A stretch of DNA of 51,700 bases from DASUKL01 sp036278755 (GTDB lineage: Bacteria > Chloroflexota > Limnocylindria > Limnocylindrales > CSP1-4). The DNA is taken from contig DASUKL010000090.1 of the NCBI GenBank assembly GCA_036278755.1, forward strand, positions 1-51,700. Direction: 5' to 3'. Both the position numbers and the translations under genes were made by a program. Shown in pieces: positions 7,865-15,606 of this stretch. Within the stretch, counting starts at the first letter, position 1. Each line of letters starts with the position of its first letter. The notes below the pieces were generated by a model. That model was not told where the DNA came from. It did not search any database and was given only the letters and a program-made list of their open reading frames with translations.

Positions 7865-8712
7865 CAGGGCTGCTCCTCGAGACTGGGACGCCAGCGGTCG
7901 AAGTAGTGCTCGACGCGACGCAGGGCCTGGACGCCGACGACGCCCGCGAAGGTGAAGATGAAGATGGCGAAGAACATCCGGTCGGGCTGGATGTTGTTGC
8001 TGGCCTTGATGATGATGACCCCCAGGCCTGTGGTCTGGGCGTAGAGCTCGCCCACGACCACGCCGATGAGGGCCCGGCCCAGGCCCAGGCGGAGGCCGGT
8101 GGCGATGAAGGGCACCGTGGCCGGGGCGACCACCGAACGGAAGAGGCGGCCCTGGGAGGCGCCGAAGCTCTGGGCCACGTCGAGGAAGCGCCGGTCGACG
8201 GTCCTGACGCCCTGGACGGTGGGGATGATGATCGAGAAGAAGGCGCCCAGGAAGACGACCGCGATCTTCGATTCCACGCCCAGGCCGACCCACAGGACGA
8301 GGAGCGGCAGGAGGGCGATACGAGGCAGGGAGTTGAAGAGGTTGAGCCAGGGATTGGCCATGTAGGACAGGCGGCGATACCAGCCGAAGATGATGCCCAG
8401 GGGCACGGCCGTCACGATGGCCAGCAGGAAGCCGACGAGGAACTCGAAGACGCTGGCCTGGACATCCCCCCAGAAGCGGGGCAGCTGGACCTCGTTGACG
8501 GCGGCCGCGGCGATGGCCGTGGGCTGGCTGAAGAAGAACGTGTCGACCAGGCCGGCCCGGGCACCGAACTCCCAGAAGCCGAGGAAGCCGGCGATGCCGA
8601 CGAGGCCCAGGATGAGCCGCTCGTTGCGCCGGTACCAGCGCACCAGGGGGCTGTGATGCTGCCGGTCGCGCGGGTTGCGCACGGGCCGCATGGCCTGGCT
8701 GGCGGCGGTCAT
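7864..8712 (-). CDS. ABC transporter permease (SsuC/TauC/ThiX type)
   Basis: This is a second 282-residue permease of the same family, with about six membrane helices beginning at LILGLVGIAGFLGFWEFGA. An EAA loop DVAQSFGASQGRLFRSVVAP lies near residue 180. It is paralogous to the permease at 6222, so the transporter would have a heterodimeric channel rather than the usual homodimer. It follows the cupin gene by 48 nt and shares one nucleotide with the ATPase start. Confidence 0.94.
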   Translation of the reverse strand: MTAASQAMRPVRNPRDRQHHSPLVRWYRRNERLILGLVGIAGFLGFWEFGARAGLVDTFFFSQPTAIAAAAVNEVQLPRFWGDVQASVFEFLVGFLLAIVTAVPLGIIFGWYRRLSYMANPWLNLFNSLPRIALLPLLVLWVGLGVESKIAVVFLGAFFSIIIPTVQGVRTVDRRFLDVAQSFGASQGRLFRSVVAPATVPFIATGLRLGLGRALIGVVVGELYAQTTGLGVIIIKASNNIQPDRMFFAIFIFTFAGVVGVQALRRVEHYFDRWRPSLEEQP

Positions 8713-8760
8713 GGGGTCGGATCCTGGCGGTCCATGGGCCTGGCGGCCTGACCGGCCGCC

Positions 8761-9276
8761 TCAGGCCTCTTCGGGCGTGTCGGGATGCCGTTCGATCTGG
8801 TGCAGACCCATCTGCTTGACGGTGAAGGTGTCCTGGACGGCCAGGTACCGGGCCACCTCCGAGTCCGAGTCGTTGAAGTGCTGGTGCCAAGCCCACAGGG
8901 GGATGCCCAGCAGATCGCCCTCCTCCCAGTCGAAACGCTCCTCGGGCTCGCCGTCGTAGTGCATGACCGTGTGGCCCTTGCCCCGGACGATGTAGAGGAC
9001 CGCCTCGGTGGTGTGGCGGTGCTTCACCGACGCGCCGCCGGGGGGCATCTCCGAGAGGTGCGGCTGGAGGCGGATGGCACCTGCCAAACGGTAGAAGCGG
9101 GCCTTCGTCTTGCGGTACTCGCGCGCGACGAGTTCCGTCTCGCGGAGGTTCTTGACGATGGTCGCCTCCGTCGCAGGGTGCTTCTTGTTCCACTCCTCGC
9201 GGTCGGTCATCTCGGTGATGGCCGTCCCGCTCAGGCGCTGCTCGGGGGCCGTGGCGAGGCGCTTGTCATCGGTCAC
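8761..9276 (-). CDS. Single-domain cupin protein
   Basis: This 171-residue protein has one cupin barrel. The metal-binding histidines are visible in VKHRHTTEAVLYIVRGKGH (about residue 88) and in WAWHQHFND (about residue 135). The N-terminal 60 residues are charged and helical. It is close in motif spacing to the second half of the bicupin at 15607, which has WVWHQHFND. The start is GTG 9276: AGGAGG lies 11 nt upstream, and the only nearby ATG gives a three-codon frame. Being first in the transporter operon, it may act on the imported compound or sense it. The reaction is unknown. Confidence 0.82.
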   Translation of the reverse strand: MTDDKRLATAPEQRLSGTAITEMTDREEWNKKHPATEATIVKNLRETELVAREYRKTKARFYRLAGAIRLQPHLSEMPPGGASVKHRHTTEAVLYIVRGKGHTVMHYDGEPEERFDWEEGDLLGIPLWAWHQHFNDSDSEVARYLAVQDTFTVKQMGLHQIERHPDTPEEA

Positions 9277-9334
9277 GGGCGCATGCTCCTCCTGGGACTC
9301 GCAGGGTACTCGAACCGGGGCGGCGACTGGGGAG

Positions 9335-9364
9335 ATTGTCGGCGCAGATTGTAGACAATGTCAA
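9335..9364 (-). promoter_or_regulatory. Putative promoter of the cupin-transporter operon
   Basis: On the minus strand a consensus TTGACA (9359-9364) is followed after 18 bp by GACAAT (9335-9340). The spacer contains the palindrome at 9348-9359, so a bound repressor would block this promoter. Confidence 0.5.
9348..9359. promoter_or_regulatory. Palindromic operator candidate ATTGTAGACAAT
   Basis: Perfect 5-bp arms ATTGT/ACAAT flank a 2-bp centre. FCD-type GntR regulators commonly bind palindromes of the form TTGTnnACAA. The site lies in the spacer of the minus promoter and overlaps the -35 of the plus promoter, so one protein could control both directions. The GntR regulator encoded at 5398 is the natural candidate. 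Confidence 0.45.
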
Positions 9365-9380
9365 TGGGTTCGGGTACATT
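9352..9380 (+). promoter_or_regulatory. Putative promoter of the first solute-binding protein gene
   Basis: TAGACA (9352-9357) and TACATT (9375-9380) are 17 bp apart. The message would have a leader of about 45 nt with an AAGGAGGAGG ribosome-binding site before ATG 9430. Confidence 0.5.
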
Positions 9381-9429
9381 CCGGCGTGGCGTGGGGCCCG
9401 ATGCCCGGCGCACTCGGCAAGGAGGAGGC

Positions 9430-10572
9430 ATGGAGACTAGCGTGTTCCTGCGACGTCGAGGGGGGCTCCTGAGCGTGGCGACAGCGGTCGCCCTGGTAGC
9501 CGGAGCCTGTGGCGGATCGGGAGGGTCGGCGTCGCCGTCGTCGGCCCCGGCGAGCAGCGCGGCCGCGAGCAGCGCGGCCGCGTCCGAGTCAGCCTCGAGC
9601 GCGGCCAGTCCGACAGGAGCGGCGGCGCTGCAGCCGCCGGAGAAGAAGACCATCACCATCGGCCTGAGCACCGGCGGTGAGGCCAGCCAGTACGCGGAGT
9701 ACCTGGCCTTCCAGCTGGGCAACTACAAGAAGTACGGCTTCGACAGCGTGACCGTCACCGGGCTGCAGGGCGACGGCAAGGTCGTCCAGGCCCTCGTCGC
9801 CGGCGGCCTCGACCTGGGCGTCATCGGCGTCTCGAGCGCCATCAGCTCGCAGACCACCGACACGCCGCTGAAGGTCGTCTCGATGAACGGCGTGACCCTG
9901 ACCGACATGCTCGTCTGCCAGCCGAGCATCAAGACCGGGGCTGACGTCAAGGGCAAGACCGTCGCGGTCAGCACCTTCGGCGGCACCTCGCACGGCTCGG
10001 TCCTGATCCTGCTCAGCCAGTTGGGCCTCACCTCTCAGGATGTGACGATCACCCAGGTCGGCAATCAGGACGCCCGCCTGGCCGCGGTCAAGGCTGGTTC
10101 CATCGGCTGCGCGCCGGTCGACCTGGCCCAGAAGGACGCGGTCCAGAAGGAAGGCCTGAGCATCATCACTGACAACAAGTCGAGCGGGAAGCAGTGGGGC
10201 CGCAGCGGCCTGACCGCGACGGCCGACTACATCTCGAAGTACCCCAACACGGTCCAGGACGTCGTGGCCGCCGTGCTCGACGCCCAGAACTACATGTTCA
10301 CCAACACCGACGACGCCGGTGCCAAGTTCGCTGACTACTCCCAGCAGGATCCGGCCCAGGCGCTGGCCGTCATCCAGGACTTCACGACCTGGGGCGACCG
10401 GAGCATGAGCTGGACCGATGACGCATTCAACTTCCCCAAGCAGACCCTCGTGGCGGTCAACCCGGCCATGGCCGACGTCGACGTCACCAAGGCGTACACC
10501 AAGGACTTCCTGTTCAAGCTGCGCGATATCGGCTTCTACCAGCAGATCGGTGACCCCGAGCTGCCGCAGTAA
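9430..10572 (+). CDS. ABC transporter substrate-binding lipoprotein, NMT1/THI5-like
   Basis: This 380-residue extracytoplasmic binding protein serves an SsuABC/ThiXYZ-class importer. The N-terminus has a positively charged start, a hydrophobic stretch and a lipobox VAGAC with Cys27. An Ala/Ser-rich linker of about 50 residues precedes the type II periplasmic-binding fold. Typical NMT1 elements follow: a start near KKTITIGLSTGG, DGKVVQALVAGGLDLGVIG, and a segment KGKTVAVSTFGG. It is divergent from the permease-ATPase operon and surely its partner. The second binding protein at 21854 has the same architecture. Start ATG 9430 is fixed by a strong GGAGGAGG. Confidence 0.93.
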   Translation: METSVFLRRRGGLLSVATAVALVAGACGGSGGSASPSSAPASSAAASSAAASESASSAASPTGAAALQPPEKKTITIGLSTGGEASQYAEYLAFQLGNYKKYGFDSVTVTGLQGDGKVVQALVAGGLDLGVIGVSSAISSQTTDTPLKVVSMNGVTLTDMLVCQPSIKTGADVKGKTVAVSTFGGTSHGSVLILLSQLGLTSQDVTITQVGNQDARLAAVKAGSIGCAPVDLAQKDAVQKEGLSIITDNKSSGKQWGRSGLTATADYISKYPNTVQDVVAAVLDAQNYMFTNTDDAGAKFADYSQQDPAQALAVIQDFTTWGDRSMSWTDDAFNFPKQTLVAVNPAMADVDVTKAYTKDFLFKLRDIGFYQQIGDPELPQ

Positions 10573-10585
10573 GGCGTTCGTCGCC

Positions 10586-10623
10586 GAGCACCGCCCCCGG
10601 ACCCCCAGCCGGGGGCGGTGCTC
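10586..10623 (+). terminator. Strong intrinsic terminator after the binding-protein gene
   Basis: A perfect 15-bp stem (GAGCACCGCCCCCGG and its complement) encloses an 8-nt loop, followed by GTTT. It lies 13 nt after the binding-protein stop and only 34 nt before the next start, so it may let the binding protein be made in excess over the catabolic genes. Confidence 0.8.
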
Positions 10624-10657
10624 GTTTCCCCCTCAGCCATGAGGTCGCACTGAGCCC

Positions 10658-11614
10658 ATGAGGACCGAGACGGTCCGTTTCTACAGCCGCGGCTCCGCCC
10701 TGGCCGGCACCCTGACACTGCCCGACGCGGCCGCCGACGGCCCCGTGCCGGCCGTCGGCCAGGGACCTGGTTGGCTGGGCCTCCGCGACGCCAAGCTCTA
10801 CCAGCCCTATCACGAGGCCTTCCTGGCGGCCGGCATGGCGGTCTTCGTCTTCGACTACCGCGGCTTCGGTGACTCGGAGGGCGACGCGACCTACCTCGAT
10901 CCCGCGACCCAGGTCGAGGACTGGCACAACGCCGTGACCTACCTCACCACCCGGCCCGAGATCGACCCCGAGCGGATCGGGGCGTTCGGTTCCGGCGGCA
11001 CGGGCGGCGGCAACGCCATCGCCGTGGCCGGCCGCGATGAGCGCATCAAGGCCGTCGTCAGCCAGGTGCCCGTGGCCGACGGCCGCGACTGGCTGCACCG
11101 CATGCGCCGCGAATCCGAGTGGCTCGACTTCCTGGCCCGCCTCGAGGCGGACGCCCGGCGGCGGGCCAGCGAGGGCGTGGCCGAGTGCGTCGATCCCCGC
11201 GACGGGATCATGGTCCCCACCCCCGAGCGCCGCACGACGAGCGTCAAGAGCGACGTCGACGGGCGGGTGCCACGCCAGGTGGAGCTGGCCAGCGCCGAGG
11301 CGATCTTCGCCTACCGGCCCATCGACGTCGTGGACCGCATCGCGCCCCGGGCCTTGATGATCATCTGCGTCGAGGGCGACGCCACGACGCCCGAGGACCA
11401 CGCCCAGGCGCTGTACGAGCGCGCCGGCGGCCCCAAGCGGCTGGTCGTCCAGACGGGCACGACCCACTACGCGGCCTACGCCCAGTACCGCGACGTGGTC
11501 AACCCGCTCATCGTCGCCTGGTTCGGCGAGCACCTCGTGGGCGGCGAGGTGCTGGTCCACGAGCAGCCGGCCGAGGCCCGGATCGTCCGCCTCTCACGTC
11601 CGGAGGGAGCCTGA
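10658..11614 (+). CDS. Alpha/beta-hydrolase fold protein (X-Pro dipeptidyl-peptidase/dienelactone hydrolase-like) with an atypical nucleophile elbow
   Basis: This 318-residue protein has an alpha/beta-hydrolase fold. Visible landmarks are FVFDYRGFGDSEG (strand 4 region), the elbow region IGAFGSGGTGGG, an acidic residue in EGDATTPEDH, and a histidine in GTTHYAAY near residue 270. In relatives the elbow reads G-x-S-x-G-G. Here the aligned position (Gly113) is Gly, although Ser112 precedes it and Thr follows, so catalysis by the usual serine is doubtful. It starts at ATG 10658 shortly after a terminator and leads the long plus-strand operon. Possible roles are hydrolysis of an ester or amide ring-cleavage product, or a non-catalytic role. 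Confidence 0.8.
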   Translation: MRTETVRFYSRGSALAGTLTLPDAAADGPVPAVGQGPGWLGLRDAKLYQPYHEAFLAAGMAVFVFDYRGFGDSEGDATYLDPATQVEDWHNAVTYLTTRPEIDPERIGAFGSGGTGGGNAIAVAGRDERIKAVVSQVPVADGRDWLHRMRRESEWLDFLARLEADARRRASEGVAECVDPRDGIMVPTPERRTTSVKSDVDGRVPRQVELASAEAIFAYRPIDVVDRIAPRALMIICVEGDATTPEDHAQALYERAGGPKRLVVQTGTTHYAAYAQYRDVVNPLIVAWFGEHLVGGEVLVHEQPAEARIVRLSRPEGA

Positions 11615-11616
11615 TC

Positions 11617-13008
11617 GTGCCCGCCTACGACCTCGTCATCCGCGGCGGGACGCTCGTCTCGCCGACCGGCCGCCAGACCGCCGACGTGGCCATCGCGGGC
11701 GGGCGCATCGCGGCCCTCGTCGCGCCCGGCACGCCGCTCGAGGCCGAGCGCGAGATCGACGCTGCGGGCCGGCACGTCCTGCCCGGCGTCATCGACGTCC
11801 ACTCCCACCACCGCGAACCCGGCTTCACCCACAAGGAGGACATCGTCACCGCCACCCGGCAATGCGCGGCGGGCGGCGTGACGACCTCCTTCGCCATGCC
11901 CAACGTCGACCCCCCGCCCAACACGGCGGAGCGCCTGGACGCGATGCTCGAGCTGTATCGGGCGAGGTCCATCGTCGACTGGAACGTGAACGCGGCCGGC
12001 ACGCTGCCTGAGGAGATCCCGGCCCTGGCCGAGCGCGGCATCGCGGCCTTCAAGGTCTTCATGGTCGTCGATACGGGCCGCTCCTACCCCCATATGCCGG
12101 GCATCGGCGTCCACGACCACGGCGCCCTCATGGACATCTTCCAGCGTGTCGGTGCGACCGGGCTGCCGCTCATGGTCCACCCCCACGATCAGGCCCTCAT
12201 GCGCCACATCGAGGAGGAGTATTGGGCCCGCGGCGAGCGCGACTTCCGCGCCTACGCCAAGGCCTACGCGGCCTATGACGGGATCATCTGGGACGTGGCG
12301 GCAGCCGTGCTGCTGCGCATCCAGAAGGCGACCGGGACCCGGCTGCACCTCCTCCACACCCAGACCCAGGGCGTCGTCGAGCAGCTCCGCCGGGCCAAGG
12401 GCGCCGGCCAGGCCGTCACGGCCGAGCTCAACCCCTGGGCCGTCTTCCTGGGCAACGACTGGGCGACCATCGAACGCCTGGGCTCCTACGCCCTTTCCTA
12501 CTACGTCCCCGAACAGAACACCGAGCCGCTGTGGCAGGCCCTCCGCGACGGGACCATCGACCTCGTCTCGACCGACCACGCCCCCCATCTCCGCGAGGAG
12601 AAGGAGCCGGGCTGGACCGACGGCTGGAAGGCCCACACGGGCACACCCTCGACCCAGTTCTACGTGCCGCTCCTGCTCGACGCAGCGGCCCAGGGCCGGG
12701 TCAGCCTGGAGCGCGTCGTGGAGCTCACCTCGGCCGCCCCGGCGCGGGCCTTCGGCCTGGGCGCCAAGGGCCGTCTCGAGGTGGGCGCGGACGCCGACAT
12801 CGCCATCGTCGACCTCGAGGCCGAGCTCGAGATCAGCGACGACATCGTCCTCGGCAAGATCGGATGGACCCCCTACGCCGGCCGTCGGGTGCGAGGCGTC
12901 ATCGAGACGACCCTCGTCCGCGGCCGCCCTGTCTACGAACACGGCCAGGTGGTCGGCGAGCCCGGTTGGGGCCGCCAGGTCAGCCCCACGGCCCCGTTGG
13001 CCGGCTGA
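11617..13008 (+). CDS. Cyclic amidohydrolase (dihydroorotase/allantoinase/hydantoinase family)
   Basis: This 463-residue enzyme of the metal-dependent amidohydrolase superfamily would open cyclic amides or imides in the cytoplasm. The first metal motif DVHSHHREPG follows PGVI near residue 60. A lysine likely to be carbamylated lies in AFKVFM near residue 147. A further histidine is in LHLLHTQTQG, and the general-base aspartate is in STDHAPH near residue 320. The C-terminal GADADIAIVDLE motif closes the small beta domain. The length fits allantoinase and class I dihydroorotase. The start is GTG 11617, with CGGAGGGA upstream and only 2 nt from the previous stop. With the molybdenum hydroxylase genes at the left it suggests N-heterocycle breakdown, but the substrate is unknown. 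Confidence 0.92.
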   Translation: MPAYDLVIRGGTLVSPTGRQTADVAIAGGRIAALVAPGTPLEAEREIDAAGRHVLPGVIDVHSHHREPGFTHKEDIVTATRQCAAGGVTTSFAMPNVDPPPNTAERLDAMLELYRARSIVDWNVNAAGTLPEEIPALAERGIAAFKVFMVVDTGRSYPHMPGIGVHDHGALMDIFQRVGATGLPLMVHPHDQALMRHIEEEYWARGERDFRAYAKAYAAYDGIIWDVAAAVLLRIQKATGTRLHLLHTQTQGVVEQLRRAKGAGQAVTAELNPWAVFLGNDWATIERLGSYALSYYVPEQNTEPLWQALRDGTIDLVSTDHAPHLREEKEPGWTDGWKAHTGTPSTQFYVPLLLDAAAQGRVSLERVVELTSAAPARAFGLGAKGRLEVGADADIAIVDLEAELEISDDIVLGKIGWTPYAGRRVRGVIETTLVRGRPVYEHGQVVGEPGWGRQVSPTAPLAG

Positions 13009-13046
13009 GGACCGCCCGGTCGTCCAAGGAAGGAGCGAACCCGAAC

Positions 13047-14042
13047 ATGCCCACCCGCTTCGGTCTCCTCGTCCCCCACTTCGGCGAGGACGCCGACCAG
13101 GACCTCCTCATCGAGGGCGCTCGGCGGGCCGAGCAGCTGGGGTTCGACTCGCTCTGGGTCCGGGACCATCTGGTCTTCCATCCCCATGGCATGGAGGGCA
13201 CCGATCGGACCTTCGTGGAGCCCTTCGTGACCCTCAGCTTCCTGGCCGGGGTGACCGAGCGGATCGGCCTCGGAGCGGCCACGATCATCCCCTTCCGTCA
13301 CCCCATCCAGCTGGCCTACAGCGTGGCCTCGATGTCCTGGCTGACCCGGCGCCACTTCGACCTGGGCATCGGGGCGGGCAACTTCCAGCACGAATTCGAG
13401 GTCATCGGCATGGGCGACGTGCCGCGCCCGGCCCTGATGAAGGAACAGACCCTCATCGCTCGCGAGCTGTGGACTGGCCAGAGCGTGGCCTGGCACAGCG
13501 AGCAGTACGACTTCGAGGACGTCGACCTCAAGCCGCAGCCCGTCTTCCCGGTGCCCGTCTGGTGGGGCGGGGCGACGCCGGCCTCGGCCCGCCTGGCGGT
13601 GGACTTCTGCGACGGCTGGCTCCCGGGTCGGATCACCTTTCCGACCTACGAGGTCCGGGCCCAGAAGATCCGCGAGATGTGCGCCGAGCAGGGCAAGCCG
13701 CTCATCGGCATGGGCGCCGTGCCGGTCACCAGCCTCGACACGACGACCGAAGCCGCCCGCGAACGGCTCAACGTGCCGGGCCTCATCAAGAACGCCAACG
13801 CCCAGAAGTTCTGGCTCAAGCCCGCGGGCGGCGAGTTCACCCGCCTCGAGGAGCTCGACGGCTCGATCCTGGCCGGCACGCCCGACGACGTGGCGGCCGG
13901 CGTGCGGCGCTACCAGGAGATCGGCTGCGACCTGCTGGTCTTCGACTTCCGGATGCGCTTCCCCGACTGGCTCGAGCAGATCGAGATCCTGGCGAGCGAG
14001 GTCCTGCCGCGGGTCCAGGAAGCGACCCCCGCCGCCCCCTGA
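13047..14042 (+). CDS. LLM-class flavin-dependent oxidoreductase (luciferase-like monooxygenase or F420-dependent)
   Basis: This 331-residue TIM-barrel protein belongs to the bacterial-luciferase superfamily. It starts MPTRFGLLVPHFGED and carries the usual GFDSLWVRDH segment (about residue 35), the TERIGLGAATIIPFRHP region, and the RRHFDLGIGAGN motif that binds FMN or F420 phosphate. Members use FMNH2 with O2 for ring-opening or N/S-dealkylating oxygenations, or F420 for reductions. Which cofactor is used here cannot be decided. AAGGAAGGAG lies upstream of ATG 13047. It is in the long catabolic operon, 38 nt after the amidohydrolase. Confidence 0.92.
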   Translation: MPTRFGLLVPHFGEDADQDLLIEGARRAEQLGFDSLWVRDHLVFHPHGMEGTDRTFVEPFVTLSFLAGVTERIGLGAATIIPFRHPIQLAYSVASMSWLTRRHFDLGIGAGNFQHEFEVIGMGDVPRPALMKEQTLIARELWTGQSVAWHSEQYDFEDVDLKPQPVFPVPVWWGGATPASARLAVDFCDGWLPGRITFPTYEVRAQKIREMCAEQGKPLIGMGAVPVTSLDTTTEAARERLNVPGLIKNANAQKFWLKPAGGEFTRLEELDGSILAGTPDDVAAGVRRYQEIGCDLLVFDFRMRFPDWLEQIEILASEVLPRVQEATPAAP

Positions 14043-14056
14043 GGCGGCGAAGCGCC

Positions 14057-15574
14057 GTGGAGCTGTCGGGCACCCTCATCGAGACCGGCCCCCAGGCGCC
14101 GGCTCAGGGCTCGTTCGTCGGCGGCCGGGACGAAGCCCCGGTCGGGCCGGGGCTCGAGGTCGTCGATCCGGCGACCTCGCGCCGCATCGGCCGCATCGCC
14201 GAGGCCGGCGAAGCGGGCGTGGAACGGGCCGTAGCTGCCGCCCAGGCTGCGCTCCCTGCCTGGCGGGCGACCCCGGCTCGCGATCGGGCAGCCCTCGTGA
14301 ACGAGCTGGCCGGCCGCATCGCCGCCAAAGCCGACGAACTGGCCGCGCTCGACTCGCTCGACACGGGCAATCCGCTAGCTGCCATGCGGGGCGACCTGGC
14401 CAAGGGCGTGCGCAACATGCGCGAGGCCGTAGGGCTGGCCCTCGAGGTGAAGGGCGAGACGTTCGCCCTCCCGGGGCTGCACTACACGGCCCGCGAGCCG
14501 TGGGGCCTCGTGGCCCGCCTCATCACCTACAACCATCCAGCCATGTATGCCGCTCAACGCATCGGGACGGCCCTCGTGGCCGGCAACTGCCTCCTCCTCA
14601 AGCCCTCCGAGCTGGCTCCCCTGAGCAGCCTGGCCATCGCCCGCCTGAGCGCCGGTCTGCTGCCCGACGGCGTGCTCAACGTGGTCATCGGCGGGCCACC
14701 CACGGGCGAGGCCCTGGTGCGCCACCCGGCCATCGGCCGGCTGACCTTCACCGGCAGCACGACCACCGCCCTGCGCATCCAGGCCGCGGCCGCGGCGAGC
14801 GGCCACCTCAAGGCCCTCTCGTTCGAGCTGGGCGGCAAGAACCCCATCGTCGTCTTCCCCGACGTCGATCCCGACGAGGTCGCCGCGGCGATCGTGCGAG
14901 GCATGAACTTCACCCGGGTCCAGGGCCAGAGTTGCGGCTCCACGAGCCGCCTCGTCATCCACGCTTCGCTGGCCGAGGACGTCCTGGGCCGGGTGGTCGC
15001 CCGCGCTCGCAGCATCCGGGTCGGCCTGCCGAGCGATCCGGAGACGGAGATGGGCTCAATGATCAGCCGGGCCGCCCGGGACCGCTGCGTGGGCATGGTC
15101 GAACGAGCGGTCGCCGACGGGGCCCGGGTCCTGACCGGCGGTCGGGCTCTGCTCGACGGCCCACTGGCCGAGGGGGCCTTCCTCGAGCCCACAGTGGTCG
15201 ATCGCACCGCCCCCGGCAGCGAGCTGGCCGACAGCGAGGTCTTCGGACCCGTCCTGGCGGCCATGACCTTCGAGACCGAGGAGCAGGCCGTCGCCCTGGC
15301 CGATGCCGGGCCCTACGGCCTGACCGCTGCGATCTGGACCCAGGACATCGACCGCGCCTTCCGGGTGGCGGGGGCGATCGAGGCCGGCTACGTCTGGATC
15401 AATGACGTCGAGACCCGCTTCCCGGCCGTCCCCTTCGGCGGTTGGGGTGATTCCGGCCTGGGTCTCGAGCACGGCCTCGAGGAGATCCTGTCCCTGACCC
15501 GGACCAAGGCCGTCAACGTCCGCCTGCGCCCGAACCCGCAGCCGCCGAGCCATCCCTCGCCGCGCCCGTCCTAG
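14057..15574 (+). CDS. Aldehyde dehydrogenase (NAD(P)+-dependent, betaine-aldehyde dehydrogenase-like)
   Basis: This 505-residue ALDH oxidises an aldehyde to an acid. The cofactor-binding region LITYNHPAMYAAQR and the LTFTGSTTT turn are present. The general-base glutamate is in SFELGGKNP (Glu257), and the nucleophile is in GQSCGS (Cys293). The C-terminal PFGGWGDSGLG motif is intact, and the length is normal. The start is GTG 14057, 14 nt after the previous stop, with only a weak AGGCGG upstream. The C-terminal tail is Pro/Ser-rich. In the operon it probably oxidises an aldehyde released from the imported substrate. Confidence 0.95.
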   Translation: MELSGTLIETGPQAPAQGSFVGGRDEAPVGPGLEVVDPATSRRIGRIAEAGEAGVERAVAAAQAALPAWRATPARDRAALVNELAGRIAAKADELAALDSLDTGNPLAAMRGDLAKGVRNMREAVGLALEVKGETFALPGLHYTAREPWGLVARLITYNHPAMYAAQRIGTALVAGNCLLLKPSELAPLSSLAIARLSAGLLPDGVLNVVIGGPPTGEALVRHPAIGRLTFTGSTTTALRIQAAAAASGHLKALSFELGGKNPIVVFPDVDPDEVAAAIVRGMNFTRVQGQSCGSTSRLVIHASLAEDVLGRVVARARSIRVGLPSDPETEMGSMISRAARDRCVGMVERAVADGARVLTGGRALLDGPLAEGAFLEPTVVDRTAPGSELADSEVFGPVLAAMTFETEEQAVALADAGPYGLTAAIWTQDIDRAFRVAGAIEAGYVWINDVETRFPAVPFGGWGDSGLGLEHGLEEILSLTRTKAVNVRLRPNPQPPSHPSPRPS

Positions 15575-15606
15575 CCCCGCCCGCCGAAGCCGACACGGAG
15601 GACCCG

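Noticed and set aside
10639..10653. Four-codon ATG frame just before the operon's first hydrolase
   Set aside because: It has no ribosome site and is too short to judge; probably chance.
12146..14056. Upstream extension of the aldehyde dehydrogenase frame, and the alternative frame at 12531 before the LLM gene
   Set aside because: Both run through the amidohydrolase gene in another frame and give Pro/Arg/Ser-rich translations without motifs; the real starts are 14057 and 13047.
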